Shown: piece by piece, positions 43,603 through 55,655 of the stretch
Layout: every line of letters starts with the position of its first letter
Position numbering within the stretch: position 1 is the stretch's first letter
NCBI GenBank assembly: GCA_016801885.1
Contig: JAFBJY010001503.1
Span: forward strand, 79,616 to 143,615
Length of the DNA stretch: 64,000 nt
Direction of reading: 5' to 3'
From: Toxotes chatareus
Lineage: Eukaryota; Chordata; Actinopteri; Toxotidae
Position numbers and translations under genes: made by a program
Notes under the pieces: model-generated
Database searches by the model: none
Seen by the model: the letters and a program-made list of their open reading frames with translations, nothing else
Told to the model about the DNA's origin: nothing

Positions 43603-44690
43603 AGCAACCGTGGAGTAGTGATGCGAATTCGGACTCTTTTCAGAGAGCCGGTTCTTATGGCTCGGCTCACTAAGAAGAGCCGACTTTTTCCCCTCCAAGT
43701 CTCTCCACAGATTTTTCTGTTTTTGTGGCTGCTTAAATGAATTTATTACTAAAATAATGTAAAATTTTACATAAAATGAATTACTAATGCACATTATGTC
43801 CAATGTTTATTATTATTATTATTGTTGTTGTTATTATTATTAATTATTATTATTAAAATTATTTATAAGGCTTACTATACTCAACATGGAAAAGAGTGCT
43901 AGAAAACAAATTACAAAAACAAATCTCCATCTTAATTTGACAAAAAGATCCAATCTCTGATTGAAAATATTTGTAAATTTTTAACTACAGTGAAACACCA
44001 CAGAGAAGCTTAGAGAATCACACAAGAAAATATAAACGAAAACGTGTAAAACAAAATAAAAAAATCAAAATGCCTCAGATTTGAGGGGTTGATCCTGTGT
44101 GTGATGTGTCTGTAACCCCCCCCCCCCCCCTCCTGCTCAGTGCGGACACAGACGCCACCACACAAAATGTAGCTGATCAGTCACTTGCAGCTTGAACAGA
44201 AAAATGTCTCATGTCTCTTGTCTGCTGATGTCAAAGCAGATGAGGACTGCATCAATGTCAGGGTAGGACAGAGATAACACATTGCGATAGTTCCTTTGTT
44301 ACTCAGCCAGTGTTTGTGGGTCTGGTGGACCCGCAGCATTTTTGGGTTTTTAATTCAACACAATCAAACAATTTTATGTTAAAATACTCAATAGATGTTT
44401 ACTTCATCTCAATTACAAGCAATATAAACAGCATATATGGTTATTTGCCCTTTACCTTTGTTAGATCACATTTATTAATTAAAGTGCTGCTCATTTTTGT
44501 TTGTTTTTAATAGAATGTAATGAAAAAGAAAAATCCAGTGGAGGTTTTTGGCACGGTCGATTTTGGCTCTGATGCAGCCGCGCCTCTCTGTCTGCAGTCA
44601 CTACTCTGTCTCCAGTATTGTCCCACCCACAGCACCATCTGATTGGTTACAAGCAGAGCTGATTGGCAGTGCAGTGAAAGCTGTGCATGC
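43603..44690. other. AT-rich stretch, nothing coding
   Basis: Includes (tta)n/(tat)n runs at 43,808-43,860 and a poly-C tract at 44,117-44,130. No exon, terminal repeat or LINE tail identified with confidence. Confidence 0.5.
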
Positions 44691-44814
44691 ACAGTGCTCA
44701 CACACACGGCAGAGAGGAGAAAAAGTTTTGCCGAGTGAAGCTCCGGAGCGCAGGTTTTGAAGGTAAGTTAAGGCAGCAGACTCTCCCGAAATTGTAATAA
44801 ACATCCCAGTCCTC

Positions 44815-45384
44815 TATAACTCACAACTACTAGTAACGTTACTGAGCCCAATAATGTTATATAAACAGAGCAGCAGCTCTGCTCGCTCGCAGTCCCTCCA
44901 GACGTGTCTGTTAATCACTGGAAACAAGGTTGATGATAATATCGATATAGAAATAGTTCATGATAGTAGAAGTATGTGTGTGTGGGTGAGAGAGTAAAAA
45001 CCTAATGAACTCACTTAAGTCCAGTTCTGCTGCAGTGAATCATGTTGAGGTGAGGGCTGATTAGCTTTTAGCATAATGTTAGCCCACCGGTCCGCTCTCT
45101 CCTCCTCTGGCTCCAGACACTCAGCAGACTGTAGCAATGGGGAGAATGTGTGTTATGGTAGAGAATAGTGTGTGTTTGTGTGGAAGCTACATGAGAAACT
45201 CTACAACTCACGACTACTAATGTTACTGTGAGGCCCAATACGTTAGCTGCAGCTGTCTGTTCCTATGATAAACACTGATTATTAAAGTGAAGATGCTGTA
45301 GCCTGTTTAGTGTTTTTAACGGTTTAATCACTTGAAACAAGGTGCTGATAACATTGATAGGGAAATAGTGATAATAGTAAGAAC

Positions 45385-45418
<34 letters not shown>

Positions 45419-45467
45419 TAAAATTTAGTTTTATTGCAGGGAAGCACGTTGAGGGGATCGCTGGAGA

Positions 45468-45506
<39 letters not shown>

Positions 45507-45540
45507 GCCACATGAGAAGCTGCAGAAACGGACAGCAAAG
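44815..45540 (+). repeat. Imperfect tandem duplication with GT/GA microsatellites
   Basis: 44,815-45,060 and 45,195-45,450 follow the same order: 'aactcac.actacta', '.cccaata.gtta', 'gaaacaaggt..tgataa', 'gatag.aatag', a GT run, 'gagagagtaaaa', then 'gttgagg'. The second copy has an expanded (ga)n and is followed by (gt)n at 45,471-45,505. 44,690-44,763 before it may be an untranslated exon ending 'ttttgaag' then 'gtaagtta'. Confidence 0.65.
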
Positions 45541-45810
45541 CACCGTCTGTCTGAGAGAAAACTGTAGGGCAATAATGGCTGTTTAACTACCAAGTTATTT
45601 TACTTTACCTTTCTCTGTGCTGATTGATCCCAAGCAGCAGAACATGACATATTGTTAGATGAAGTGTGTCCTGAAGCTGCCTGTGATAGTTTCTGTGATA
45701 GTTTCCTGTAGAGAGGATGTTGCTGTTCAAGACTTCTGACAAGACAGCTGCATCATAAAGCCTTTATGAACTGCACAACTCTCTCTCTTTTTTTCAAACC
45801 CTCATTGCAG

Positions 45811-45945
45811 ATGGACAGACTTAAGTCTTCAGTGAAGTCTCTGAAGTTTATGAGAGCAAGAGAGGCCGTCTCACTGGAGAGCACGCTGAACAACACTGCT
45901 TTTAACACCACAGTCTGGTGCTGCTCAGTTGGTACTACTAATTGA
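45811..45945 (+). CDS. Candidate 44-codon exon, unknown
   Basis: A strong acceptor (pyrimidine tract, 'aaccctcattgcag') directly precedes ATG. The frame reads MDRLKSSVKSLKFMRAREAV, SLESTLNNTAFNTTVWCC, then SVGTTN and TGA. The upstream donor at 44,763 could supply a non-coding first exon. Because a hAT-type terminal repeat lies downstream at 46.35 kb, this may be the first coding exon of a decayed hAT element. No domain recognised. Confidence 0.3.
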   Translation: MDRLKSSVKSLKFMRAREAVSLESTLNNTAFNTTVWCCSVGTTN

Positions 45946-46251
45946 TCTGAGAGTCACATTTCTGTGCCAACTTTATTTAACTTTGTTTTATTCACTTCAG
46001 GAAGCTATTTATTTATTTATTTATATAAATTTTCAGTTAACTTTATAAGAGATGCTGATGACCCAGGGACCTCCCTGCACTTTTTGTTACAATTTTAAAA
46101 CAAAGATGTCTATTGTCTAAGATAAAAAAAAACCTTTAACATGTTGCAAATCTGAAAAGCTGTTTAATAAACATATGCTTAAAAGCATTTAAATGAAGTT
46201 AAGTGACTTTGTATTATTCAAAATTTTGATGCCAGTATTTTCACTTTTACT

Positions 46252-46352
46252 GCAAATGAATATCGGCTCCATATATCAGTTATCGGCCTATTTGACTACT
46301 AATAATCGGTATCGGTATCTGCCCTGCAAAATCCATATCGGTCTATCTCTAG
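46252..46352 (+). mobile_element. Right end of a hAT-type element
   Basis: Repeated 'tatcggctcc', 'ttatcggcctat', 'aatcggtatcggtatctg' and 'ccatatcggtctatctcta' are typical sub-terminal and terminal sequence of a fish hAT family. The matching left end was not found, so the element is truncated or its left end has decayed. Confidence 0.6.
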
Positions 46353-46398
46353 TTATTATACAAACAATCCGATGGCTTTCTCTTCAGAGTTTGTCCTT

Positions 46399-46633
46399 TG
46401 ATGTATCAACATTCTACAGCCTGATGTCACAGGCTGCAGTAAGTGGACACACAGCCAGAGACAAGTTCAGAAGTCAAACAGGAGCAGAAACAGTTGGACT
46501 GGAAAGGATCTTCAGCCCAAAAGTGTTTCGCACACACACACAGAAAGTAGCTGTTTTAAATATTTCCATCTTACCTGGAAAAAGGAGAAACAGAAAGACA
46601 AGCTATTGGTTACAATTACAATTACAATTGTAT

Positions 46634-46668
<35 letters not shown>

Positions 46669-46672
46669 CTGA
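46399..46672 (+). repeat. Dispersed repeat with GT microsatellite
   Basis: First hundred bases match the noisy inverted copy at 15,293-15,392. A (gt)n run follows at 46,636-46,664. An open frame crosses the block (SGHTARDKFRSQTGAETVG) but has no recognised domain. Confidence 0.55.
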
Positions 46673-46679
46673 ACCTGAG

Positions 46680-49130
46680 AAACCTCCTCTGTCAGAACAT
46701 GTCCTCCACATTGCATTTTCTCATTAGAGAGAAAAATCCAGATTCATTTTACAGAGTTCAGTCCACTCCTGTCTACTGCTGAGTTCAAAGCTTCTGACCT
46801 CTAAGAGCCTTGTTTCATAATTCATTTCCAGCCCACAGTGTTTCTGTCCTCCAGCAAACCTTTGGATGTCAGTGTGTCAAGCTGATGTTGGTGAATCTGA
46901 GGCTGTGTTGACTGAGAGAAGAAGCTGTGAGATCTTTTAGACCCTGAGGACTCACTCTGGACTGATTTGATAGATGCTCCACAAATAAAAGTGCTTCTCC
47001 ACTCAACTAACTACTACTCCTCATAGGGACTGTCTGCAGGAACTGAAGCTGCTTTTGGTCAAAGAGATATTCATGTGTTCACTGTTCACTCAGGACCATT
47101 GAGCTGGGTTGGTGAATTCAGCGCCAAGGACAGCAGCAGTGTACAGCAACACACTGTACACAACTACTAACAGATAGATGGAGTGTGTACAATATTCATG
47201 TTAATATATCTGTTGAAATCCTGTTGGAAGTAGCATAAAGTGGCCTCCAGGCTGATGGCAGTAACCTGCTGCAATTAGCCAATAATGAGCCCATTAGCCT
47301 CTATGATGAAGTTCACACATATTACTATTTGCAACACAGGATGAAGACAATTAGTTTTAAAAAATAATCATTTGAAGGTTTATGAGAGTTGCTACTTCAT
47401 TTTTTATCCTGTTGCTGTAGATTTTCCTCAACTCCAAACAATGTGGACTGTGAAGTGAAGTTTTAACAAGCTCTCAGTCAGCACCATGGAAAGAGGCAGA
47501 GACGACTGCTGTTCTCTCTACAGTACAAAACAATTATCACTGTTTACACTTTTTATTTTTCTCATATGGTTCCATTTTTTCAGTGTCACTTCCAATTGAT
47601 GAAATCACAGTTGCACAGTCATCTCTCTATCATCTCTTATTTCCATCCTACCCTTTTTCCCCAGATCCCAAGTCCAGTTCTCCTGCACTGCAGCCTCGTC
47701 TCCACTGACTCTACTGTTGCAGGGTGTAGACAGATATATTCCTCCTTCTGTCCACATGCTGCAGTTCAGCTGCTACTTTTCACCTGCCAGAGTGGAGCTT
47801 CAGTGTGATGGTGTAATGCACTCACACATGGTTCACACTGTAAATGTGTGAACCCTGGTCCATTAGTGAATTTGCTGTTGGGATGATCAGAGGGTTTGTA
47901 GAGTTATTATGCTTCTTCCTCTTTGCATCATGATTTTTCACAGACTCTTGTCAGTTATAAAACAAGTAGAAAGTCTGAAAATGCAAACATGACTTTCCAT
48001 CCATCCAGTATCAGGATACAGTTGAGAAAAGATGTGTATTGATTTAAGCTCTGAATCTGACAGCACATTACACAGCTCTCTCTCCACTCTGAGCTGTGAC
48101 CTCCTGCAGTGGATGATTCACAGTAAAGTTGCAGACACTCTGTGATACTTGTTGATGCTAATGACTCTTGGAGCTCTCCTTTCCTCTGCTGTTGGTCTCT
48201 GTCCTGAATAAAGAGCTCCTCCGTCTATTTCTAAAAATCCTGCAATTGTGAAATGTGGTCAGACCAGTATTTTGGGAACAAAAAATTAAGCATAGTCTGT
48301 TATCAATTTGTTTGTTGTTGTTTTTTTGTGATTAGTTTAAACTAAAATAGTGTCTTACTGCTGAAATTTTTGTTTCAATTTCACCCACTCCTTTTTAGAT
48401 TCTAAAACATTAATTTATGTGCTGCATTCTAGGTAACCTTTTAGTTACAGTTACAGTGAAATCTAAGATGACCCTTAAAGCTGAGCTTGAGGAGTGTAAA
48501 AAGCGACGTGTGTGTAATGGGTCTGTGAAATTGTTCAAACCAGTAGGGGCACTCATGAGTAGGTACTTAAACACTCACACACCAACAGTGGAGCTCCTGG
48601 AAAAAAATTAATAAACCTTACCAGAGTATGTTTTAGGTAGATTTAAGGCATGTATAAGAGGGGACTTAAAATATGTCCCCTGTTAGTTTTCAAGTGCACT
48701 GTTGGTGAATGTGTGACAACGCCCAAGTCCAGACTTAGCTGGGTTTGTAAGTGCACACACACACACACATATGTGGGCAGCGAAAAAACCAAATACCTTC
48801 ACCCCTTCAAAGTGTATCTGCTGTGTCAGTGGTGACAGTGAGTGAATGAGTGAGTGGGAGTCTCTCATAGTGAGATACTGAAGTTATTTTACATCCAAAC
48901 AGTAAATTTCCAAATGAAATTTTAAATCCAGTCATGAGATTGAACTGGGATGAAGACAAACACAATAACATTATAACTAATATAGTCTATTATATTTAAA
49001 AATGTGGTCTGAATTACTTCATTTATTAAATCATAAGTAATCACTGCAATATACTGTAAAGTCATTTTTAACTTTTAGGAACTAAAATCATCAGAAAGTA
49101 TTAGAGCCATACAGAACCTTTGTCTACTGT
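46680..49130. other. Clean single-copy-looking sequence, no gene recognised
   Basis: No exon pair, LINE tail or terminal repeat stands out. Open frames here (for example 47,566-47,808) lack splice support and family resemblance. A short (ac)n lies at 48,752-48,768. Confidence 0.5.
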
Positions 49131-49935
49131 GTCTGCAGGTTGTTACAGCTGTGTATCAGTCACCCACACCTGAAACACACTGAAGACTTTAAACTGAATT
49201 TCTTAAACCTTTCTGAGGCTAAACTCAATCATGTCAAAGAAATGACTCATCAACTGATCAATAGAGGCACAATGCATTACATTACATTTCAAAACAGTAA
49301 TACAACAGTTTTCACTGGAGAGTGGATACTCCTGAACTGAGTACTAAAGACACTAGAGTCACTGAGGAACACTGGCAGAGAGAGAGAGAGGGTCAGTTTT
49401 ATAACATGTGGACAGACTCAGACTCAACATGGAGGAATCAGCTTCACTCACACACACTTCAAGAAAATGATATATAATATACAGCAGCTTTAAAACAGCA
49501 GCAATAAATTATGGCAACAAATCTGATTTAAATAATGAAACTTCTCTTTTGCCATAATAAGACAACAATTCAAAATGTTTTCTTTAACACAGAAATTGCA
49601 TATGTATGAATGTCCGTCTACAAAATGTGCCAGGCCTGCAGAACAAATGGCAGCCAAACCTTCAGGGAATCAGCATGAGCACCAAACTGAGAAATTAATT
49701 CAAATTCACAGTGTCCATGAAACCAAAACCCTGAACAAATACTTTCTTCAAATCCTTTCTCCACAGCAGTGTCTTCTGTCACTCCAGCTAAAAAAGCTAC
49801 ACAAACATTAGCATGATCTATTTATGAGTGAGTGGTGACTGTGGACATATGTGTCCCTGGCTTGGAAGAGAAGTTCACTTTATAATGCAGAGACACAAAC
49901 ACAGAGAAAATGATTTCATGTGATCTGTGTATGTT
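49130..49935 (+). repeat. Segment duplicated at 16,415-17,145
   Basis: Clean member of the pair described at 16.4-17.1 kb, same strand. It looks like untranslated or intergenic sequence: no long frame, a (ga)n run near 49,378-49,392 and AT-rich stretches. Confidence 0.8.
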
Positions 49936-49994
49936 AAGTAAGTTTTAAGGCAACACATAAATAATATGTATATAAATAATAAATAAAAATGAAT

Positions 49995-50191
49995 ATAAAA
50001 AACTATGTGTAGTGTACTCAATGCCACAACAAACTCCAGAGCAAGAAGATTCAGCTTCTTCTGTGTCTCGGTCAGCTCCTTCTTTTTTCTCCAGCTGTAG
50101 ATGATAAAGATGCTGACCAGTTTCTTGCAGAGGCTCTTTTCACGGGTGATCCTGGGATTCTTCATTGCATTCTCTAAGATTACAAAAATAT
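49995..50191 (-). CDS. Candidate terminal exon with basic and hydrophobic parts, unknown
   Basis: On the minus strand acceptor 'tttttgtaatcttag' is followed by AMKNPRITREKSLCKKLVSI, FIIYSWRKKKELTETQKKLN and LLALEFVVALSTLHIVFYIH. The frame stays open through a hydrophobic, probably untranslated tail to 49,875. The first 50 residues look protein-like (basic, amphipathic), the rest less so. I do not recognise the family. It lies at the right edge of the block duplicated at 17.1 kb. Confidence 0.3.
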
Positions 50192-50339
50192 ATGTATTAA
50201 CACATTATCATGATGATAAAAAAAAAAGATCAATTTATCATGATGATCATTATCAATTTATCATAGCTGTGAAGTAGGAAGATTTGACAGTAATTTGGCT
50301 GTGTGTGTGGAGGGATGACAGAGAAACTCACATCTAATA

Positions 50340-50793
50340 GCCATTTTTTGTTATTAACTGAAGTCCGTGTCAATATAATGTAGCGTGAGGCTTGACCACA
50401 GGTCCGTTGTAGCGGCGAAATATTCTGTTGTATGAACATCTTGTGCAACTTTCTCACAACATTTATGAAAACGTGCAGGCAGTGCAACTCTGCTGAAATG
50501 GTGACATGATGGCAGTGTGTAACGCTTGTCCGAAGTAGTCACCAATTTCTTGAACCTCGGCTTGCTAACAGTGTTGATTGGGCTAAACTACTGTTTGTGT
50601 TTGGGCGATACTGCGGCGCAGCGCTGTAAAAAGTTAGTGTGCGCTTCTCGTTTACGTCACAGGACAGAATGAGACCAACACGGGAGCAAGACAAACGGCA
50701 CAATGGTCGTTTTATGACAATTATCTTTTTTCCATAATCGTGGGAAGCCAAAATCGAAATTGTAATCGAATTTCAATTAATCGCCCAGCCCTA
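50340..50793 (-). mobile_element. hAT transposon fragment with transposase remnant
   Basis: The minus-strand 5' end reads TAGGGCTGGGCGATTAATTG at 50,793. Downstream, 50,354-50,570 encodes KLVTTSDKRYTLPSCHHFSR, KCCEKVAQDVHTTEYFAATT and DLWSS-LTLHYID, a stretch of ZBED-like hAT transposase. About ten residues are missing after DLWSS, and the frame ends soon after, so the rest of the transposase is deleted. No target duplication could be checked because only one end is present. Confidence 0.75.
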
Positions 50794-51900
50794 CTCTCTG
50801 TCCAGTGCAGTTTGGTGATATAGTGAAGCTACAGCAGGCTGAATGCACTGTCATCATGCTGCTGTGAGACAAAGTGGAGTCAAAGTTTCCACCTCTAACA
50901 AGCAGAGCAGAGAGTGACCTCTCACAGATGAATTACAAGCAGAACAAAATCCTGACTTTAAACTGCAGAGTTTAAAAACGTGCTGGAAAAATGCTCAGGA
51001 CTGAAATGACACCCACTGGAACTTCATGTTAAACTCACTTAAACTGCAGTGCTGTGTGTTTCTGTACCACACTAACATCACTCAGTTAAATGTTGCACAG
51101 AATCAGTTGAAACATATCAAAAAACTGTGACTATAATTTTACTGGAATGTTTTAATAAGTCTGTGATTGAAAGTTTTGATGAAAAGTAACTGATGTAAAC
51201 AAACATGTTACAGCATCAGAAGAAATTTGCCTGGTAAAAGATTTGTCAAATAAGTTGGGAGTGAGTCCTACGTTTGCAACACTGGACTTACGCTGGATGC
51301 CAGTGTACGTCTGTAGTTAACTGTCCTCAGGTTATATCACTGTTGCGTTAAGTGTGTAGCAGAACTCTTTTATATCACTGCTGTATCACTGTGTCAGGTA
51401 CAGTAAGGGACTCTTCTGTTTGTGATGAAAAACAGCAAATAAATAACATGACAGGTTGTGATTTATAACTGGTTCATAATATTGGACTTCTGTGGGACCA
51501 ATTATTCCACTCACTCCGATGGCTGTACACTAACATGTCCACACCCTGGAGTCTTCCACACATTTCACATGGACACTGTGTCTGCAAACAGACCAACACA
51601 CAGTAGAGAAGAGAGAAGAGAGAAGAGAAAAGAGGTGCAGCAGAGAAAATATTGTGGTGTGACAGTTTGAGACAGAAACAGAGTTCATGCTGCTGTTTCT
51701 GTTTCTGTCAACATCAAAATGCACTTTGCTTTCTTTCTGCTCTTTGTTGCTCAGAGCAGCTCAGATGTACATGTCTGTGTGATCATTACAGGGACAGAAG
51801 CAAGGAGCTGTTTAACCTCCACAGCCCATCTCATACACACTGAACATCGGTGGGTGTTTATGGTGACCTTTGACCTCTGCGTATGAAAAGCAGTAAATAC
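50794..51900. other. No feature recognised
   Basis: Contains a purine-rich (gagaa)n stretch near 51,605-51,640 and otherwise ordinary AT-rich sequence. No supported exon. Confidence 0.45.
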
Positions 51901-52331
51901 AGCTTCTAATACAAACAATGGTGGGACTGATAGCAGAGATAAGTCTGCTTATAGAGAAGAGGTGGAGATACTAACAAATTGGTGCAGTAACAACAACCTA
52001 ACTCTGAACACAAAGAAAACAAAAGAACTAATCATTGATTTCAGGAGGAAGCAGGATGAGCACCACCCACTCTGTTTGAACGGGAAGTGGTGGAAAGAGT
52101 CAGCAGCTTCACATTTTTAGGGATGCACATAAGTGAGGATCTGACCTGGGCAACAAATACACACTCTCTGGTCAAAAGGGCACAACAAAGACTCCTGAGG
52201 ACTCTCAGGAAGGTGAAACTACCTCAACAGCTCTTGTGTCCTTTTACTGGAGCACCACTGAAAGTGTGCTGACCCACGGGATCCTCGTATGGTATGGCAA
52301 CAGTTCAGCAGCCGACAAGATGTCCCTTATT
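51900..52331 (+). mobile_element. LINE reverse transcriptase fragment (family A)
   Basis: Encodes the thumb region of a Rex1/jockey-like LINE: NWCSNNNLTLNTKKTKELII, DFRRKQDEHHP, VERVSSFTFLGMHISEDLTW, then with a shift YWSTTESVLTHGILVWYGN. Truncated at both ends, with frameshifts. It differs clearly from the neighbouring LINE at 52,841. Confidence 0.78.
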
Positions 52332-52840
52332 AGATGTTCTTATTTTAAGTGTTCAGCTTTACTTTATAATCTTAAATCAAGCACAACCTTATCTTTTTTG
52401 TCTCAAATAAGCAGGAAATCTTAAAATGAGGTAAATAACTGTTAAAGTAAGATCCATTACATCTCTCACCCAAAGTCTCATCAAAATAAATCTTATTTTA
52501 AGATTCAGTAACAAACTTAAATTGCTTGATTCAAGAGTCAAACAAAAAGCATCTGAAAGAAACAGAGTTTATTATTGCTCTGACTTCAAGCATGTTCAAA
52601 CAATGTGGAAGAAAAGAAATGATACAACCTTAACCACACCACCACCACAACTCATCATACAGTCCATGGCATGTTTTGATGACCAGTGTTTGTTAACAGG
52701 GCTGAAACATGCAAACTTGATCACCCAATACATCAATGCATCCCTTATCAGCCATATTAATGTCTACTTCTGTGGGCAATAATATCACAAAGACTATATT
52801 TTGTTGGCACAAATGTATGTTCATTGAAACTAACTCAATG
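52332..52840. other. Insert between two LINE fragments
   Basis: Contains phrases such as 'cttattttaag' and 'ttgattcaagagtcaaac' that recall sub-terminal regions of the CACTA-type elements further right, so it may be a deleted CACTA relic. An open frame at 52,522-52,782 has no recognised domain. Confidence 0.35.
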
Positions 52841-54297
52841 GTGCTGTTGTGGAGAGAGTGAGCAGCACCAAGTTCCTGGGTGTGCACATCTCAGAAGACC
52901 TCTCCTGGTCAAAAAACACTGCATCACTGACCAGCAAAGCCCAACAGTGACTCTACTTCCTCCGTAAACTGAGGAGAGCCAGAGCCCCAGCCCCCATCAT
53001 GTGCAGTTTCTACAGGGGCACCATAGAGAGCATCCTGACCAGCTGCATCACTGTGTGGTATGGCACCTGCACCGTGTCCTGCCGGAAGAAGCTACATCGC
53101 GTAGTGAGAGCAGCTGAGAAGGTCATGGGTGTCTCTCTCCCCTCCCTTCAGGACATCTACCACACTCGTCTCATCTGCAAAGCCCTCTGCATTGCAGGTG
53201 ATCCCACCCACCCGTCTAACAGCTTCTTCAGTCTGCTGCCATCCGGAAGGAGATTGAAGAGTCTCCGGGCCAGAACTGGCAGACTGAGAGACAGTTTTGT
53301 CCACCAAGCTGTCAGGATGCTGAACCCTCTCCCTGCCTTGCCGTCCCTCCCCCTGAGGACCCCCGCACACACGAACCCTAGACCCTCACCCACATCCCCC
53401 CTCTGAACCCCCCCCCCCGAACTATGGACTCACTCCCACATACACACACACACACACACCACTGGGCTGAAACAGACTTGCACCGGCACTTACATTCAGC
53501 TGCTGCTATATAACCCTGTTACTGCTTAAATTACATCATTTGAGCTAAAAATTACACACAAATTCTTTTGTGTCACTGATTTTTGTATTATATACAAGTC
53601 TTTCTCTTCTCAACTAGTGAGATATGTTCATACTGTTTTTACTGTTGTGTGTTGTTGATGGAACTGTGTTTATACTGTATATGTTTATTTACACTGCAAA
53701 ACTGCTGATCTAACCAAGTGTAATAATCTCATATTTAGATTACAAAATCTAGTTGGTCTTGTTTTAAGTATAAATGGATTATCTTGTGCTGTCTAGGAAA
53801 GATCATTTGACTTAATTCAAGTAAATATCACTTGCCTTGTCTTATTAAGCATCTTTGTCTTTATCTGAGTTATTTTTAACTAGATACAGGGACAAGTCTG
53901 GAAACACCCACTTCATCGTCTATAGAAGTCTATAGGTCTATAGAAACCTTATTTAAAGCACTAGTATGTCCAGACAAAAACATCTAATTTCAAGCATCAG
54001 CTCTGTGGTTAACATTTTCCCAGCTGGTAAAGGTGCATTCAAACAGTGAGGCTTAAATTGTTTATGTTGCTTAATTACTGTCACACACATGACCAGTCTC
54101 ATTAAGCAAGCAAGAGGGATGTCTATATATAAATGCATTTTTGGTTTTTGTTTACAATTTTAAAAAATGGCAAAAACAGTACTGAACAAAGAACAATATT
54201 TCTGCAGTTGTGATGCTTTTCAAATATCACACTAAACTTTTACAAACAATCCATGAAACAGTACACATGCAAACATGAACAGCTCTTACACACCAAG

Positions 54298-54437
54298 TAT
54301 GGCTGAGTGATATAGACAAAGTCAAAAATCACAACATCTTTAACTGTATGCCTCAATATTGATATTTATGTCATATCACCACATTAATCTAATTTCACAA
54401 TACTGACATATTGATACATTGCCCAGACCTACTGGTA
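54298..54437. mobile_element. Small hAT-type MITE inside the CACTA element
   Basis: 140 bp flanked by the direct 8-bp repeat ACACCAAG (54,290-54,297 and 54,438-54,445). The interior resembles hAT ends (tggctgagtgatatag left; complement of 'gtctgggcaatgtatcaata' right). The terminal repeats are poor, so the element is old or the match of the flanks partly chance. Confidence 0.5.
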
Positions 54438-54461
54438 ACACCAAGAGACCTTATCACAAGC

Positions 54462-55480
54462 TTAAGAGCTCAATTCCAGAACATCATGGAGGTTGTACTT
54501 GATTGGAACATACAGGTGGTCTTTAAAGGTAACTGCATAATAAGCTGTAAAATCAACTAGTTTCTCAGCATCAACTACCTCTGTGGCTTGTGCAAGATTA
54601 GGGATGTCTACTTCATACACAAGCAAATCTTTGCTGAATCCCAATGTGTCATAGAGTTGAGATTCAAAGCAGTATAAATTACTGTTCACCAACCAGATAT
54701 CTTTGATTAGCCCAAATACTGGTAGACGCTGGTCATTAACACCACTGATTATCAATGACTTATGACTTGTATACTTGTTTCCATTCAGGATAAGCCATTT
54801 GAGTGACACAACAGTTTGCATATCACTAGTACCAATACCAATGTAGTCTCTCAGTTTTGATAGGACATATTCTGTGTTCACCACTTCAGATGTTGGGCCC
54901 AGTTCTTTCTCATTTGAAAAAATTGGGTGTTGCCTTCCATTCACATTGTGAGAGCATTCAAACCTCTGATTGTGCTGAACTAATGTCTTACAAATGTTCT
55001 TAAAATTCAGTTTTGAATTCAAACCTCATACACATATGTCTAACCATAGGACCCAAAGCCAGAATCTGTGAAGGAAGATGAAGCAAATAATGCTGTTTTG
55101 GTATAATATTGTTTTCTGGGAAAAGCTGCTTAAATGACTTCAAATGCTGCTCGATCAGTTCTTTAAGATTTGTAACTGTTTGAAGGGAGATGACTGGTGC
55201 AAACAGGATCTGTGTTATCTCTACCAATTCAATGATAAACTGCACAAATAAACTCTCTTTGATGTTATTGAGGAAAAATGGCAGTATTTTCAAAAGGATA
55301 AGCATTTGTCCTGAAGATTGTTTTAGTCTGTTGTCATTTGAGGTCAGTGTAGAAACACTAATGGGACATGGTCTGTCTCGTAGATCAAGAGGTGATAAAG
55401 GGAAACAGTACATAGCTGAATTAAATGCATCCAGTTCTATCAGTCCACTAATAGTAACTTTTTTAAAAAATATTACTGTC
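54462..55480 (-). pseudogene. CACTA-type transposase C-terminal part
   Basis: Two overlapping minus-strand frames. The first (to 55,000) reads SPLDLRDRPCPISVSTLTSN, LKQSSGQMLILLKILPFFL, FIIELVEITQILFAPVI, HLKSFKQLFPENNIIPKQHY, LLHLPSQILALGPMVRHMCM and RFE. The second (54,462-55,022) continues with NFKNICKTLVQHNQRFECS and HPIFSNEKELGP through VFGLIKDIWLVNSN to the stop. The P-K-Q-H-Y-L-L-H and G-P-x-x-x-x-x-x-M-R-F-E motifs mark a transposon-derived protein family common in fish genomes. About ten residues and the reading frame are lost at the RFE junction, and the N-terminal part is missing. Confidence 0.7.
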
Positions 55481-55655
55481 GGTTCCTTACTGATAGACCT
55501 GTCACTGTTACAGTCTTTTACAGTGATGAAAAAGACAAGTTATGTTATTAACCACTGGCCTGAAGTTGTTCACATGTATTGAAATGATACATAACCACGC
55601 CTACTAGTTTACCACTTGTACTTATAATTTTGATGGCTGTTAGTGCTCGAATTTC

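Noticed and set aside
44117..44130. Poly-C tract, also one at 60,211-60,237
   Set aside because: Simple homopolymer; no evidence of a regulatory or structural role.
44310..44350. Inverted 'gggtctggtggaccc' motif suggestive of a piggyBac-type end
   Set aside because: No second end or TTAA duplication found.
46880..46990. Short LRR-like resemblance (LTERRSCEIF) on the plus strand
   Set aside because: Only a few residues resemble the NLR LRR exon, without splice sites or flank homology.
47566..47808. 80-residue plus-strand frame with several cysteines
   Set aside because: Looked briefly Ig-like, but there is no W/C spacing, no splice support and no family resemblance.
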